From NCBI RefSeq assembly GCF_900141715.1, contig NZ_FQYK01000005.1, positions 124,001 through 188,000 of the forward strand: a DNA stretch of 64,000 bases, in the 5' to 3' direction. Origin of the DNA: Algibacter luteus. Its GTDB lineage: Bacteria > Bacteroidota > Bacteroidia > Flavobacteriales > Flavobacteriaceae. The notes under the pieces are model-generated. The model was not told where the DNA came from, did not search any database, and saw nothing but the letters and a program-made list of their open reading frames with translations. This document shows positions 1 to 8,997 of this stretch, in pieces; the first letter of the stretch is position 1; each line of letters starts with the position of its first letter. Made by a program: the position numbers and the translations under genes.

Positions 1-745
1 CCGATAATATATCGCCAAACATGTTCTCAGTGAGTATAACATCAAATTGCCTTGGTTTGATAATAAGTTCCATGGCGGCATTATCAATATAGGTGTAATT
101 TACCTTTACATTCGGATATTGAGGCGCTATTTCTTTTACTATACGACGCCAAAGTCTTGAACTTTCTAAAACATTGGCTTTGTCAACTAAGGTTAATTTG
201 TTTCTTCTAGATTGGGCTGCTTTAAAAGCTAGATGTGTTATACGCTCAATCTCAAAACGCTCATATTTACAAACATCTGATGCTATATTTCCATCTTCAC
301 TAAGGTAGCGCTCCCCAAAATAAATACCTCCGGTTAACTCGCGATAAATAAGAATATTGGTATCCTTAATTTGCTTTACTTTTAATGAGGATTTGCTTAA
401 TAAATCTTCGTACGCAATAATTGGTCTGATGTTGGTGTATAATCCAAGTTCTTTACGAATTCCTAATAAACCTTGTTCTGGTCTTATTTTTGCATCTGGA
501 TCGTTGTCGTACTTGGTGTCTCCAATAGCGCCAAATAAAACAGCATCTGCGTTTTTACAGATGCTTATGGTTTCTTCTGGTAAAGGGTTTCCTGTTTTGT
601 CAATAGCCGAAGCCCCGACCAATGCTTTTTGAAATGTAAATACATGATTAAATTCCATAGCTATAGCCTTCAATACCTTTACGGCTTGTGCTGTAACTTC
701 TGGTCCTATACCATCGCCTGGTAAAAGGGCAATATTTAATTTCAT
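1..745 (-). CDS. leuB: 3-isopropylmalate dehydrogenase, N-terminal part (cut by window start)
   Basis: This gene oxidises and decarboxylates 3-isopropylmalate in the third step of leucine synthesis. Reading the minus strand from the ATG at 745 gives MKLNIALLPGDGIGPEVT, the family's N-terminal signature. It continues open to base 1, giving about 248 of the usual 350-370 residues; the rest lies outside the window. A SRRNKLTLVDKANVLESS stretch and the following YIDNAAM are the substrate and metal region expected in LeuB. It lies 46 bp downstream of leuA on the same strand, so the two are probably co-transcribed. The identification is firm; only the C-terminus is unseen. Confidence 0.93.
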   Translation of the reverse strand, partial: MKLNIALLPGDGIGPEVTAQAVKVLKAIAMEFNHVFTFQKALVGASAIDKTGNPLPEETISICKNADAVLFGAIGDTKYDNDPDAKIRPEQGLLGIRKELGLYTNIRPIIAYEDLLSKSSLKVKQIKDTNILIYRELTGGIYFGERYLSEDGNIASDVCKYERFEIERITHLAFKAAQSRRNKLTLVDKANVLESSRLWRRIVKEIAPQYPNVKVNYTYIDNAAMELIIKPRQFDVILTENMFGDILS

Positions 746-791
746 TTAGTCAACTATTTGTCTTTCCCATTAAAGTGGGAATCTATTTTAT

Positions 792-1967
792 TTATGCTGA
801 GGTAATCTCTTTATATACTTTACTGTTTTCTATAATTTTATGAATGTCGTTATCATCAACTTCTTTTTTCTTATCGGCAAAATCTAAGAAATTTGTATAG
901 ATTTCGTCCAACTGAAGTTTAGTTAACTCGTATCCAATATTTTTTGCTCTATATGCTAATGCTGCTCTTCCACTACGTGCGGTTAATACAATAGCAGATT
1001 CTGTAACACCTACATCTTTAGGGTCTATAATTTCGTAAGTTTCACGATTTTTAATAACACCATCTTGGTGAATTCCAGAACTGTGTGCAAATGCATTAGC
1101 TCCAACAATAGCTTTATTTGGTTGTGTGTAAATACCCATACTGTCTGACACCAATTGGCTTATGCCGTATAGCATTTCCGTTTTAATATTGGTATCTAGG
1201 TTTAGGTAAGGGTGTTGTTTTAAAATCATTACAACCTCTTCTAAGGCTGTGTTTCCAGCACGCTCCCCAATACCATTAATAGTACATTCTATTTGGCGTG
1301 CTCCGTTAATAACACCTTCAATAGAGTTGGCAGTTGCTAACCCCAAATCGTTATGGCAATGGCAAGATAAAATAGCCTTATCTATACCTTTTACGTTTTC
1401 TTTTAAGTATTTAATTTTTGCTCCATACTCACTTGGTAAGCAATATCCTGTGGTATCCGGAATGTTTAAAACGGTAGCTCCTGCTTTAATTACAGCTTCA
1501 CAGACTCGAGCTAAGTAAGCGTTGTCTGTCCTACCAGCATCTTCAGCATAAAACTCAACGTCCTCAACAAAGCTTTTGGCATATTTCACGGCATGTACAG
1601 CACGCTCAATAATAGCATCTGGATTAGAGTTAAATTTGAATTTTATATGAGAATCTGAGGTTCCTATTCCGGTATGAATTCTTGCTTTTTTAGCATGTTT
1701 TAATGCTTCTCCAGCTACTTTTATGTCGTTTTCAACCGAACGTGTTAATCCACAAACAGTAGCATTTTTTACGATTTTTGAAATGGCTTCAACCGATTTA
1801 AAATCTCCAGGACTTGATACCGGAAAACCAGCTTCAATAATATCAACACCCAAAAAATCAAGCTGTTCAGCAATAACTAATTTCTGTTCAGTGTTTAGTT
1901 TACAACCCGGGACTTGTTCTCCATCACGTAGTGTTGTATCAAAAATTTGGACCTTATTATCAGACAT
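792..1967 (-). CDS. leuA: 2-isopropylmalate synthase, short form without regulatory domain
   Basis: The enzyme condenses acetyl-CoA with 2-oxoisovalerate, the first committed step of leucine synthesis. The N-terminus has the [13 protein letters not shown] motif (residues 10-22) of the HMG-CoA-lyase-like TIM barrel, and [13 protein letters not shown] holds the metal-binding histidines. The protein ends at 391 residues. Full-length LeuA is about 510 and carries a C-terminal leucine-binding dimer domain, which is missing here. Homocitrate synthase has a similar size and fold, but the adjacent leuB and the lineage favour LeuA. The ATG at 1967 directly precedes the conserved N-terminus. Confidence 0.9.
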   Translation of the reverse strand: MSDNKVQIFDTTLRDGEQVPGCKLNTEQKLVIAEQLDFLGVDIIEAGFPVSSPGDFKSVEAISKIVKNATVCGLTRSVENDIKVAGEALKHAKKARIHTGIGTSDSHIKFKFNSNPDAIIERAVHAVKYAKSFVEDVEFYAEDAGRTDNAYLARVCEAVIKAGATVLNIPDTTGYCLPSEYGAKIKYLKENVKGIDKAILSCHCHNDLGLATANSIEGVINGARQIECTINGIGERAGNTALEEVVMILKQHPYLNLDTNIKTEMLYGISQLVSDSMGIYTQPNKAIVGANAFAHSSGIHQDGVIKNRETYEIIDPKDVGVTESAIVLTARSGRAALAYRAKNIGYELTKLQLDEIYTNFLDFADKKKEVDDNDIHKIIENSKVYKEITSA

Positions 1968-1982
1968 TTATTAAAATATATT

Positions 1983-2000
1983 TTCGTATTGTTATACGAA
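1983..2000. promoter_or_regulatory. Inverted repeat upstream of leuA
   Basis: TTCGTAT at 1983-1989 and ATACGAA at 1994-2000 form perfect 7-bp arms around a 4-base spacer, 16 bases upstream of the leuA start. A second palindrome, AGCTGAAAATCAGCT, lies at about 2081-2095 in the same divergent spacer. Either could be an operator for leuA or for the divergent gene at 2110. No regulator can be named from the sequence. Confidence 0.35.
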
Positions 2001-2109
2001 TGTATATTTTGGTTTTCTAAATACAGAACTTCATATATAAATTTTACGATGTTTAACCTTATATATACTGATTTAAATAGCTGAAAATCAGCTTAATAAT
2101 ATTGTTTTT

Positions 2110-3660
2110 ATGACTATGACAAAAGAGCAAAAAGATAATTTATTTGTATTAATAAAATCGTTGTCTAAATCAGAAAAAAGACAATTTAAGCTCTATGTAG
2201 GAAGATTGGGTGTAAATGAAGACTCTAAATTCTTAATGCTTTTTAATATACTTGATAAACTTTCGGTTTATGATGAGGCGACTATTTTAAAAAAAGGCAT
2301 CGTAAAAAAGCAACAACTTTCAAATTTAAAAGCACATTTATACAAGCAAATATTAATTAGTTTACGATTAAATCCGTCGCATCAGGATATTAGAATTCAA
2401 ATTCGCGAACAATTAGATTTTGCGACCATTTTGTATCATAAGGGATTGTACAAGCAAAGTCTTAAAATTTTAGATAAAGCTAAAACGTTAGCAATAAATC
2501 ACGAAGAAAAAAATGTAGCTTACGAGATTGTTGAGCTCGAAAAAATTATAGAATCACAATATATTACACGAAGTTTAAGTAACAGAGCAGACGAGCTTTC
2601 TATACAAGCCAAAGAGCTTAGTTTACAAAATGTAATGGCGAGTAAACTCTCAAACCTATCGTTACAGTTATACGGTTTGTTTTTAAAAACAGGTTATATA
2701 AAAAATGACGAAGAGCATAAAATAATTACCAAATATTTTCACGATAGGCTTCCAAAATACGACATCAATAAACTAGGTTTTAGAGAAAAACTATGGCTTT
2801 ACAAATCGTATTTGTGGTACAGTTTTTTAACTGTAGATTTTTTAGCATGTTATAAATACGCCTCAAAATGGGTGGATTTATTCTATGAAAATAAAGAGAT
2901 GATTGCCTTAAATCCTGTGTTTTTTCTTCGCGGTAATCATTATTTATTAGAATCACTTTTCTATCTAAGACGATATAATAAATTTAAAAAAACCTTATCA
3001 AATCTCGAGAATATCACCCAAGAAAAATGGTTTCCTATAGACGATAATATTGATGGATTAGCCTTCCTTTATATCTACAATAACAAATTTAATTTACATT
3101 TTATAGAAGGCAGTTTTAACGAGGGTTTACAGCTGGTTGATGAGGTTTTAGAACGATTAGAAAGCTACAAAAACCGAATAGACGAGCATCACATTATGGT
3201 GTTTTATTACAAAATTGCCAGCATGTATTTTGGCGCTGGCGACACCAAAAAATGTATTTTCTTCCTTGAAAAAATAATTAGTAATAAATCACTACAGATG
3301 CGCGAAGATTTGTTGTGTTTTTCTAGAATTTTAAATTTGGTTGCGCATTATGAAGCTGGACTCGATTACAACCTCGATGTTTTAATAAAAAGCACCTACA
3401 AGTTTTTAATTAAAATGGAAGATTTGTACGAGGTGCAAAAAGAATTCATCAAATTTTTACGTGGTTTGGGCGACATTTACCCGCACGAGGTTAAAAATGA
3501 ATTCATCAAGTTGCACAAAAAACTAAAAGAATTCGAGAACGACCCCTATCAAAGTCGTGCGTTCCTGTATCTAGACATCATTTCGTGGCTAGAATCCAAG
3601 ATAGAAAACCGTCCAATTGGAGATGTTATTCGCGACAAATTTAAAAAAACTAACTCTTAA
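2110..3660 (+). CDS. Uncharacterised helical-repeat protein
   Basis: I do not recognise a named family. The product is 516 residues, with no signal peptide and no transmembrane segment. It is rich in Lys, Leu, Tyr and Phe and looks all-helical, with spaced aromatic pairs reminiscent of TPR-like solenoids, for example in residues 100-140 and 330-400. A start at the third codon (2116) is equally possible. It is divergent from leuA and stands alone: it is followed by a dispersed intergenic repeat and then a riboswitch promoter. It is a real gene by length and codon use. A scaffold or regulatory role is only a guess. Confidence 0.75.
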   Translation: MTMTKEQKDNLFVLIKSLSKSEKRQFKLYVGRLGVNEDSKFLMLFNILDKLSVYDEATILKKGIVKKQQLSNLKAHLYKQILISLRLNPSHQDIRIQIREQLDFATILYHKGLYKQSLKILDKAKTLAINHEEKNVAYEIVELEKIIESQYITRSLSNRADELSIQAKELSLQNVMASKLSNLSLQLYGLFLKTGYIKNDEEHKIITKYFHDRLPKYDINKLGFREKLWLYKSYLWYSFLTVDFLACYKYASKWVDLFYENKEMIALNPVFFLRGNHYLLESLFYLRRYNKFKKTLSNLENITQEKWFPIDDNIDGLAFLYIYNNKFNLHFIEGSFNEGLQLVDEVLERLESYKNRIDEHHIMVFYYKIASMYFGAGDTKKCIFFLEKIISNKSLQMREDLLCFSRILNLVAHYEAGLDYNLDVLIKSTYKFLIKMEDLYEVQKEFIKFLRGLGDIYPHEVKNEFIKLHKKLKEFENDPYQSRAFLYLDIISWLESKIENRPIGDVIRDKFKKTNS

Positions 3661-3665
3661 AATTT

Positions 3666-3790
3666 GGGCGCCTGACTGCCGGCAGGTAACCCTATGGGGT
3701 CGGGCTTTCCGTTAATAGTTTTGGCTCGATAGGCGCCTCGCCAAAAGCTAGCCTCTACAATCCTTTACGCACTTGCCAGCCATCACCTAT
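3666..3790 (+). repeat. Dispersed intergenic repeat, copy A
   Basis: This stretch is markedly more GC-rich than its surroundings. It shares the blocks GGGCG, TAACCCTAT, GGGTCGGGCTTTCCG and AATCCTTTACGC with three other intergenic segments in the window (5448-5548 and 24497-24580 in reverse orientation, 46208-46290 in the same one). It also contains the palindrome CTGCCGGCAG (3676-3685). It has no coding potential and lies between the 3' end of the unknown gene and the riboswitch promoter. Confidence 0.7.
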
Positions 3791-3858
3791 TTTAAACTTT
3801 ATTTTTGGTGTGTCTAGCAACTTAAAGTGAAACTTAAAATAAAATTTTCAAGAAAAAA

Positions 3859-3891
3859 TTTGGATATTAACTTTTTCTAACCGAATATTTG
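3859..3891 (+). promoter_or_regulatory. Promoter of the SAM-I riboswitch / metY transcript
   Basis: TTTG at 3859-3862 and AATATTTG at 3884-3891 are separated by 21 bases. This fits the Bacteroidota sigma-A pattern of TTTG, 19-21 bases, TAnnTTTG with one mismatch. The expected start of transcription near 3897 is about 25 bases before the riboswitch. Confidence 0.55.
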
Positions 3892-3921
3892 CATTCACAA
3901 AGTTCAAACACTTATTGAAAT

Positions 3922-4038
3922 GTTATCAAGAAAGGTGGAGGGAATAGACCCTTTGAAGCCTTAGCAACCTCCCGAGTTTTCGGGGAAGGTGCTAAATTCT
4001 ACTTAAGTATTTAATATTAAGTGCTTTAGATAGATAAC
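3922..4038 (+). ncRNA. SAM-I (S-box) riboswitch upstream of metY
   Basis: The aptamer begins GTTATCAAGAAAGG and ends GATAAC, which pair to form P1 (3922-3927 with 4033-4038). Conserved S-box blocks follow in order: AGGGAATAGACCC, GAAGCCTTAGCAACC, and AAGGTGCTAAATTC. The aptamer binds S-adenosylmethionine and lowers expression of methionine genes. It lies between a promoter and metY, the expected target. The same element recurs at 20403. The AT-rich P4 region differs between the two copies, as expected for a variable loop. Confidence 0.92.
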
Positions 4039-4042
4039 CCAA

Positions 4043-4065
4043 GAAAATTACTTTCAGTAATTTTC
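4043..4065 (+). terminator. Hairpin just after riboswitch 1 (possible expression platform)
   Basis: GAAAATTAC (4043-4051) and GTAATTTTC (4057-4065) are perfect 9-bp arms around a 5-base loop, starting 4 bases after the riboswitch P1. It is followed by CAAAACTC, not a run of T, so it is not a standard intrinsic terminator. A comparable hairpin follows the second riboswitch. It may be the regulated structure, by termination of another kind or through RNA stability. Confidence 0.45.
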
Positions 4066-4159
4066 CAAAACTCTTAATAACATTTTTCTATATAAGTACA
4101 TCAAAATTGATGCATTTTGGCTTTTGAATTAATTTATTAACTCAAAAAAATTTAGAAAA

Positions 4160-5434
4160 ATGAGCGATCACAAATTAGCGACAAACGCACTACACGCAGG
4201 ACACGATGTTAAGGCAACCGGAGGCACTAGAGCGGTACCTATTTACCAAACAACTTCGTATGTTTTTAACAATTCGGATCATGCAGCAAACCTGTTTTCA
4301 TTACAAGAATTAGGTTTTATTTACACACGATTAAACAACCCTACAAACCAAATTCTACAAGAGCGTTTAGCTGCAGTAGAAGGCGGCATAGGAGCCGTGG
4401 TTTTTGCTTCTGGAACAGCAGCAATCTCAACGGGTTTATTAACCTTGTTAAAAGCTGGAGACCATATTGTGGCATCGAGTAGTTTATACGGCGGTACTTA
4501 TAATTTATTAAGTGTAACCTTACCTAGATTGGGTATTACAACAACCTTCGTAGATGCATCAAACCCAGATAATTTTGCAGCGGCAGTACAAGATAATACG
4601 AGAGCCTTTTTTGTAGAGTCTTTAGGAAACCCGAAGTTGGATGTTTTAGATCTTGAAGCAATTTCTAAAAATTCAAAAGCTGCTGGCGTACCATTTATTG
4701 TTGATAATACGGTAGCAACACCAGCTTTATTGAATCCGATAAAGCATGGTGCTAATATTGTAATCCATTCGTTAACGAAATATATTGGCGGTCAAGGAAA
4801 TTCTCTTGGAGGCGCTATTATTGATGCTGGTACTTTTGATTGGGCAAATGGTAAATTCCCCGAGTTTACAGAGCCTTCAGCAGGATACCACGGATTAAAA
4901 TATCACGAAGCTTTAGGTGCTGCATCCTACACGTTTAAATTAATTCTTGAAGGCTTAAGAGATTTTGGAGGGGCTTTAAGTCCAACAAATGCTTTCAACA
5001 TTATTCAAGGTTTAGAAACCTTACCTGTTAGAATCAAGCAACATAGCGAGAATGCTTTAGCACTTGCAAAATGGTTAGAAGCACAAGACGAAGTGGCTTG
5101 GGTAAACTATCCTGGTTTAGAAAGCAGTAAATACAAAAAACTTGCAGATAAATATTTACCAAAAGGACAAAGTGGAATTGTTACCTTTGGACATAAAGGT
5201 GGCTTTGAAGCGGCTAAAAAGATAGCGGATAACACGAAACTATTCTCCTTATTAGCAAATATTGGAGATACAAAATCGCTTATTATTCATCCAGCAAGTA
5301 CAACGCACCAGCAGTTAGATGAAGCGGAACAAGCTTCGGCAGGAGTTTCTGGAGATTTAATTCGATTGTCTGTGGGTATTGAAGATTTAGAGGATTTAAA
5401 AGCAGATTTAACCGAAGCTTTTAAAACGATTTAA
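4160..5434 (+). CDS. metY: O-acetylhomoserine aminocarboxypropyltransferase (sulfhydrylase)
   Basis: This PLP enzyme joins O-acetylhomoserine with sulfide to give homocysteine, and can also act on O-acetylserine. At 424 residues it has the usual MetY length. The PLP lysine is K207 in HSLTKYIGGQGNSLGG, a sequence typical of MetY rather than cystathionine gamma-synthase. YTRLNNPTNQILQERLA is the family's tetramer and cofactor region. It is the first gene after a SAM-I riboswitch, so it should be repressed when S-adenosylmethionine is high. The next gene encodes a homoserine acetyltransferase domain that would supply its substrate. Confidence 0.94.
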   Translation: MSDHKLATNALHAGHDVKATGGTRAVPIYQTTSYVFNNSDHAANLFSLQELGFIYTRLNNPTNQILQERLAAVEGGIGAVVFASGTAAISTGLLTLLKAGDHIVASSSLYGGTYNLLSVTLPRLGITTTFVDASNPDNFAAAVQDNTRAFFVESLGNPKLDVLDLEAISKNSKAAGVPFIVDNTVATPALLNPIKHGANIVIHSLTKYIGGQGNSLGGAIIDAGTFDWANGKFPEFTEPSAGYHGLKYHEALGAASYTFKLILEGLRDFGGALSPTNAFNIIQGLETLPVRIKQHSENALALAKWLEAQDEVAWVNYPGLESSKYKKLADKYLPKGQSGIVTFGHKGGFEAAKKIADNTKLFSLLANIGDTKSLIIHPASTTHQQLDEAEQASAGVSGDLIRLSVGIEDLEDLKADLTEAFKTI

Positions 5435-5447
5435 CGAGTTAGAAAAT

Positions 5448-5548
5448 GACATTGGCAGTTTTGCCCGCGTTAGGGATAGTAGCGGCATCCTTTTTTGAAG
5501 CATGAAAAAAAGATATAGCGAATAGCCCGACCCGACAGGGTAACGCCC
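5448..5548 (-). repeat. Dispersed intergenic repeat, copy B
   Basis: Read on the minus strand this copy begins GGGCGTTACCCTGTCGGGTC and ends TATCCCTAACGCGGGC, matching copies A, C and D. GCGTTA near 5467 and TAACGC near 5541 are complementary and close the element as a stem. It fills the gap between metY and the following gene and ends about a dozen bases before that gene's TTG start. Confidence 0.72.
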
Positions 5549-5561
5549 AAATAAATAAAAT

Positions 5562-8500
5562 TTGAAACACCCATTAAAACATATTATTGTACCTAACTAC
5601 ACAACTGAAAGTGGTGCGGTTGTTCCTGAAATAAAATTGAGTTTCCAGGTTTTTGGTAAACCGCTTGGAACGGCGCCTATAGTTTTGGTTAACCATGCAC
5701 TTACTGGTAATAGTAATGTTGCTGGCGATGATGGTTGGTGGAAAGATTTAATAGGCGACGATAAGGTTATTGATACCAAATTGTATACGGTGTTGGCCTT
5801 TAATATTCCAGGGAATGGTTTTGATGGTTTTGTGATTGATAATTACAAAGATTTTGTGGCTAGAGATGTTGCGAAATTGTTTTTAACAGGATTAAAAGAA
5901 TTAAAAACGGGTACTGTTTTCGCAACTATTGGAGGTTCTCTGGGTGGTGGTATTGCTTGGGAAATGGCCGTATTGCAACCTAATTTCACGGAGCATTTGG
6001 TGGTTGTAGCAACCGATTGGAAATCGACAGATTGGTTAATTGCCAATTGCCAGATACAAGAACAATTCTTGTTAAATTCTAAACACCCCGTGCATGATGC
6101 TAGAATGCATGCCATGTTATGTTATCGCACGCCAGAGTCTTTTAAAGAGCGTTTTCAGCGTTCAAAAAACGACGATTTAGAAATCTTTAATGTAGAGAGT
6201 TGGCTGTTGCACCATGGAAAAAAACTGCAGGAACGTTTTCAGCTTTCGGCTTATAAATTAATGAATCAGTTGTTAAAAACGATTGATGTGACTAAAGGCA
6301 GGTCGAGTAATTTTAATGTGCTTGAAAATATTGAAGCCAAAATTCATATTATTGGCGTCGATTCTGACTTGTTTTTTACCGCCGAAGAGAATCGTGAAAC
6401 CCATAAACAATTGGCTTTAACGCATCCTAATGTTACTTATAATGAAATTCATTCGGTACATGGGCATGATGCCTTTTTAATGGAATACAGCCAGTTGGAA
6501 AAAATAATAGAAGGCATTTTTGTGCCACATTCTAAAAGAAAACCTATGAAGGTATTAAAGTTTGGAGGAAAATCTTTAGCCAACGGAAAAGGCTTAGATA
6601 CGGTACTTTCAATTATTAAAAATAAAGTGGAGTCTGGAGAGCGTAATAGTATTGTTGTTTCTGCAAGAGGCAACGCTACCGACGAACTAGATGCTATCTT
6701 AAATAAAGCACTAAAAGGTGAAGCTTATAAAGAAGATTTAGAGGCTTTTAAAAATTACCAAATAGAACCTTTGAAAACCATTGATTTTTCAAAAGAATTT
6801 ATGGTTTTAGATAAGCTTTTTGAAGGAGTAAGTTTATTGCGAGATTACAGTAAAAAAACCAAAGACAATATTTTGGCCCAAGGCGAATTGCTTTCGGTAA
6901 AATTAATAACTGCTTTGTTAAAAGATCAAGGTATTGAGGCTCAAGCAACCGATGCTAGAGATTTAATAAAAACCGACGAAGCCTTTGGTAATGCACAACC
7001 TTTATCAAAATTATCTAAAGAAAATACGCTAGCTTATTTTAGTCAAAACAAGAATGTGGTTAATGTGGTTACTGGTTTTATAGCTTCCAATTTAAAGAAC
7101 GAAACTACGACTTTAGGTCGTAATGGCAGCAATTATACAGCGGCTTTACTTGCTAATTTTTTAGATGCAGAAGAGCTTCAAAATTACACACATGTAAGTG
7201 GAATTTATACTGCCGACCCTGGGTTGGTTGCAGATGCGAAACAAATAAGAGAATTATCGTTTAGTGAAGCGAACGAATTGGCAAATTTTGGTACTTCGGT
7301 ATTGCATGCCAAAACCATAATTCCTTTAGTTGAAAAGAACATTAACTTACGTATTTTAAATACCTTTAATCCTGATGATGAAGGGACTTTAATCACTGCT
7401 AGACCGAGTAATAAAGAGGTAACTTCTTTGTCTATTTTAGACAACGTGGCTTTATTGAATTTTGAAGGCCGCGGATTATTAGGAAAAATTGGAGTGGATG
7501 CCAGAATTTTTGGTGCCTTAAGTAAATACGGTATTAGTGTTAGTATCGTGTCTCAGGGATCATCGGAAAGAGGTATTGGTTTAATAATTGATGCAGACCA
7601 AGCTACTCAAGCCGTAATTGCTTTAGAGCGCGAGTTTGAAAGCGATTTCTACTCGCAAGATGTGAACAAAATTGATGTGGTTGATGATGTTGCTGTAATC
7701 TCAATAATTGGTATTGAATTAAGTTCGTTTCATAAGCCATTTAATGCATTGATTAAAAACCAAATTACCCCACTTTTATTCAATAATACGGTTACAGGAA
7801 AGAATGTGAGTTTGGTGGTTAAAAAATCGCAATTACACAAAGCGGTCAATGTGATTCATGGTGAAATTTTCGGTATTTCAAAGAAAATAAACATTGCCAT
7901 TTTTGGTCATGGTGGTGTTGGTGGCGCATTAATCAATCAGATTTTAAAATCGAAAAATGATATTGAAAAACGCAAAGGCATCAATTTAAATGTGTTTGCC
8001 ATTGCAAATTCGAAGAAATTATTGTTAGATAAAAATGGAGTAGCATCTGATTGGAAAAATGCTATTGCATCAAGTTCTTATGAAAGTTCAATTAGCGATA
8101 TTATAACTTATGCTAAAAATCATCATTTAGAAAATTTAATTGCGGTTGATAACACCGCGAGTTCAACGTTTTATCAAAATTATATTCCTTTAATTGAGGC
8201 AGGTTTTGATTTAGTATCGTCAAATAAAATTGCCAATACCATTTCTCATGATTTTTATACAGAATTACGAGAGCAATTGGCAGTAAATAATAAGCAATAC
8301 TTATACGAAACTACTGTTGGTGCAGGTTTGCCGTTAATTGATACTATAAAATTATTACATGAATCTGGTGAAAATATCACAAGAATTCGTGGGGTCTTTT
8401 CAGGAACATTGAGTTATTTATTCAATAATTTTTCAGTTGAAGACAAACCGTTTAGTGCCATTATTCAAGAAACCGTAGATAAAGGATTTACTGAGCCAGA

Positions 8501-8960
8501 TCCTCGTGAAGATTTTTCAGGAAATGACGTGGCAAGAAAGCTATTAATTTTGGCAAGAGAGTTAGATTTGCAAAACGAATTTGAAAATGTTGAGGTCTTG
8601 AATTTAATACCAGAAGCTTATCGCGATATTTCAGTTGAAGAATTTTTATCTCAATTGCATGTGTTAGATGAGCAGTATCAACAAATAAAAGACAGTCAAG
8701 AGCCAGGTCATGTGTTGCGATATGTTGGCGATTTATCAGGAGATTTGTCTCAAGATAAAGGAAATTTGGAGGTGAAATTAGTTTCTATCCCAGAAGATAG
8801 TACCTTAGGGCACGTAAAAGGAAGTGACGCGATTTTTGAAATATTTACCGAAAGTTATGGCGAGCAACCAATAGTTATTCAAGGTGCTGGTGCAGGAGCA
8901 GAAGTTACTGCACGAGGCGTTTTTGGAGATATCCTAAGGTTGTCTAAGCATATAAATTAA
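5562..8960 (+). CDS. Trifunctional homoserine O-acetyltransferase-like / aspartate kinase / homoserine dehydrogenase fusion
   Basis: The 1132-residue protein has three parts. Residues 1-325 are a MetX-type alpha/beta hydrolase with LTGN (47-50), nucleophile S126 in GGSLGG, probable acid D269 and H302 in GHDAFL. From M329 an aspartate kinase starts (KFGGKSL), followed by ACT-like segments. From about residue 775 a homoserine dehydrogenase starts (AIFGHGGVGG), with GAGLPLIDT, SGTLSYLF and TEPDPREDFSGNDVARK. It could carry aspartate to homoserine, except for the semialdehyde dehydrogenase step, and then acetylate it. The start is TTG at 5562; no ATG lies before the conserved N-terminus. The kinase motifs deviate from the usual ones (KFGGKS, GRNGSN), so kinase activity needs a check. 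Confidence 0.9.
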   Translation: MKHPLKHIIVPNYTTESGAVVPEIKLSFQVFGKPLGTAPIVLVNHALTGNSNVAGDDGWWKDLIGDDKVIDTKLYTVLAFNIPGNGFDGFVIDNYKDFVARDVAKLFLTGLKELKTGTVFATIGGSLGGGIAWEMAVLQPNFTEHLVVVATDWKSTDWLIANCQIQEQFLLNSKHPVHDARMHAMLCYRTPESFKERFQRSKNDDLEIFNVESWLLHHGKKLQERFQLSAYKLMNQLLKTIDVTKGRSSNFNVLENIEAKIHIIGVDSDLFFTAEENRETHKQLALTHPNVTYNEIHSVHGHDAFLMEYSQLEKIIEGIFVPHSKRKPMKVLKFGGKSLANGKGLDTVLSIIKNKVESGERNSIVVSARGNATDELDAILNKALKGEAYKEDLEAFKNYQIEPLKTIDFSKEFMVLDKLFEGVSLLRDYSKKTKDNILAQGELLSVKLITALLKDQGIEAQATDARDLIKTDEAFGNAQPLSKLSKENTLAYFSQNKNVVNVVTGFIASNLKNETTTLGRNGSNYTAALLANFLDAEELQNYTHVSGIYTADPGLVADAKQIRELSFSEANELANFGTSVLHAKTIIPLVEKNINLRILNTFNPDDEGTLITARPSNKEVTSLSILDNVALLNFEGRGLLGKIGVDARIFGALSKYGISVSIVSQGSSERGIGLIIDADQATQAVIALEREFESDFYSQDVNKIDVVDDVAVISIIGIELSSFHKPFNALIKNQITPLLFNNTVTGKNVSLVVKKSQLHKAVNVIHGEIFGISKKINIAIFGHGGVGGALINQILKSKNDIEKRKGINLNVFAIANSKKLLLDKNGVASDWKNAIASSSYESSISDIITYAKNHHLENLIAVDNTASSTFYQNYIPLIEAGFDLVSSNKIANTISHDFYTELREQLAVNNKQYLYETTVGAGLPLIDTIKLLHESGENITRIRGVFSGTLSYLFNNFSVEDKPFSAIIQETVDKGFTEPDPREDFSGNDVARKLLILARELDLQNEFENVEVLNLIPEAYRDISVEEFLSQLHVLDEQYQQIKDSQEPGHVLRYVGDLSGDLSQDKGNLEVKLVSIPEDSTLGHVKGSDAIFEIFTESYGEQPIVIQGAGAGAEVTARGVFGDILRLSKHIN

Positions 8961-8965
8961 AGTTA

Positions 8966-8987
8966 GGTTGAGCGCAGTCGAGACCTC
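8966..8987 (+). repeat. Short dispersed repeat (TTGAGCGCAGTCGAGAC)
   Basis: AGGTTGAGCGCAGTCGAGAC is an imperfect palindrome that I know as a frequent intergenic motif in Flavobacteriaceae. It fills the 37-base gap between the fusion gene and the next start. Its core GAGCGCAGTC recurs at the extreme 3' end of the metH N-terminal gene (about 21558-21567). It contains a TTG that could be misread as a start codon for the following gene. Confidence 0.5.
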
Positions 8988-8997
8988 ATACAATAAA

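Noticed and set aside
357-632. Plus-strand open frame of 91 codons
   Set aside because: It is opposite leuB, whose translation matches the family throughout.
4102-4119. CAAAAT/ATTTTG inverted repeat before metY as a terminator
   Set aside because: The arms are only 6 bp, AT-rich and lack a T-run; this is common by chance in such DNA.
8968-8997. TTG start for the MetZ-like gene
   Set aside because: The ten extra codons are part of a dispersed repeat motif, and the family N-terminus fits the ATG at 8998.
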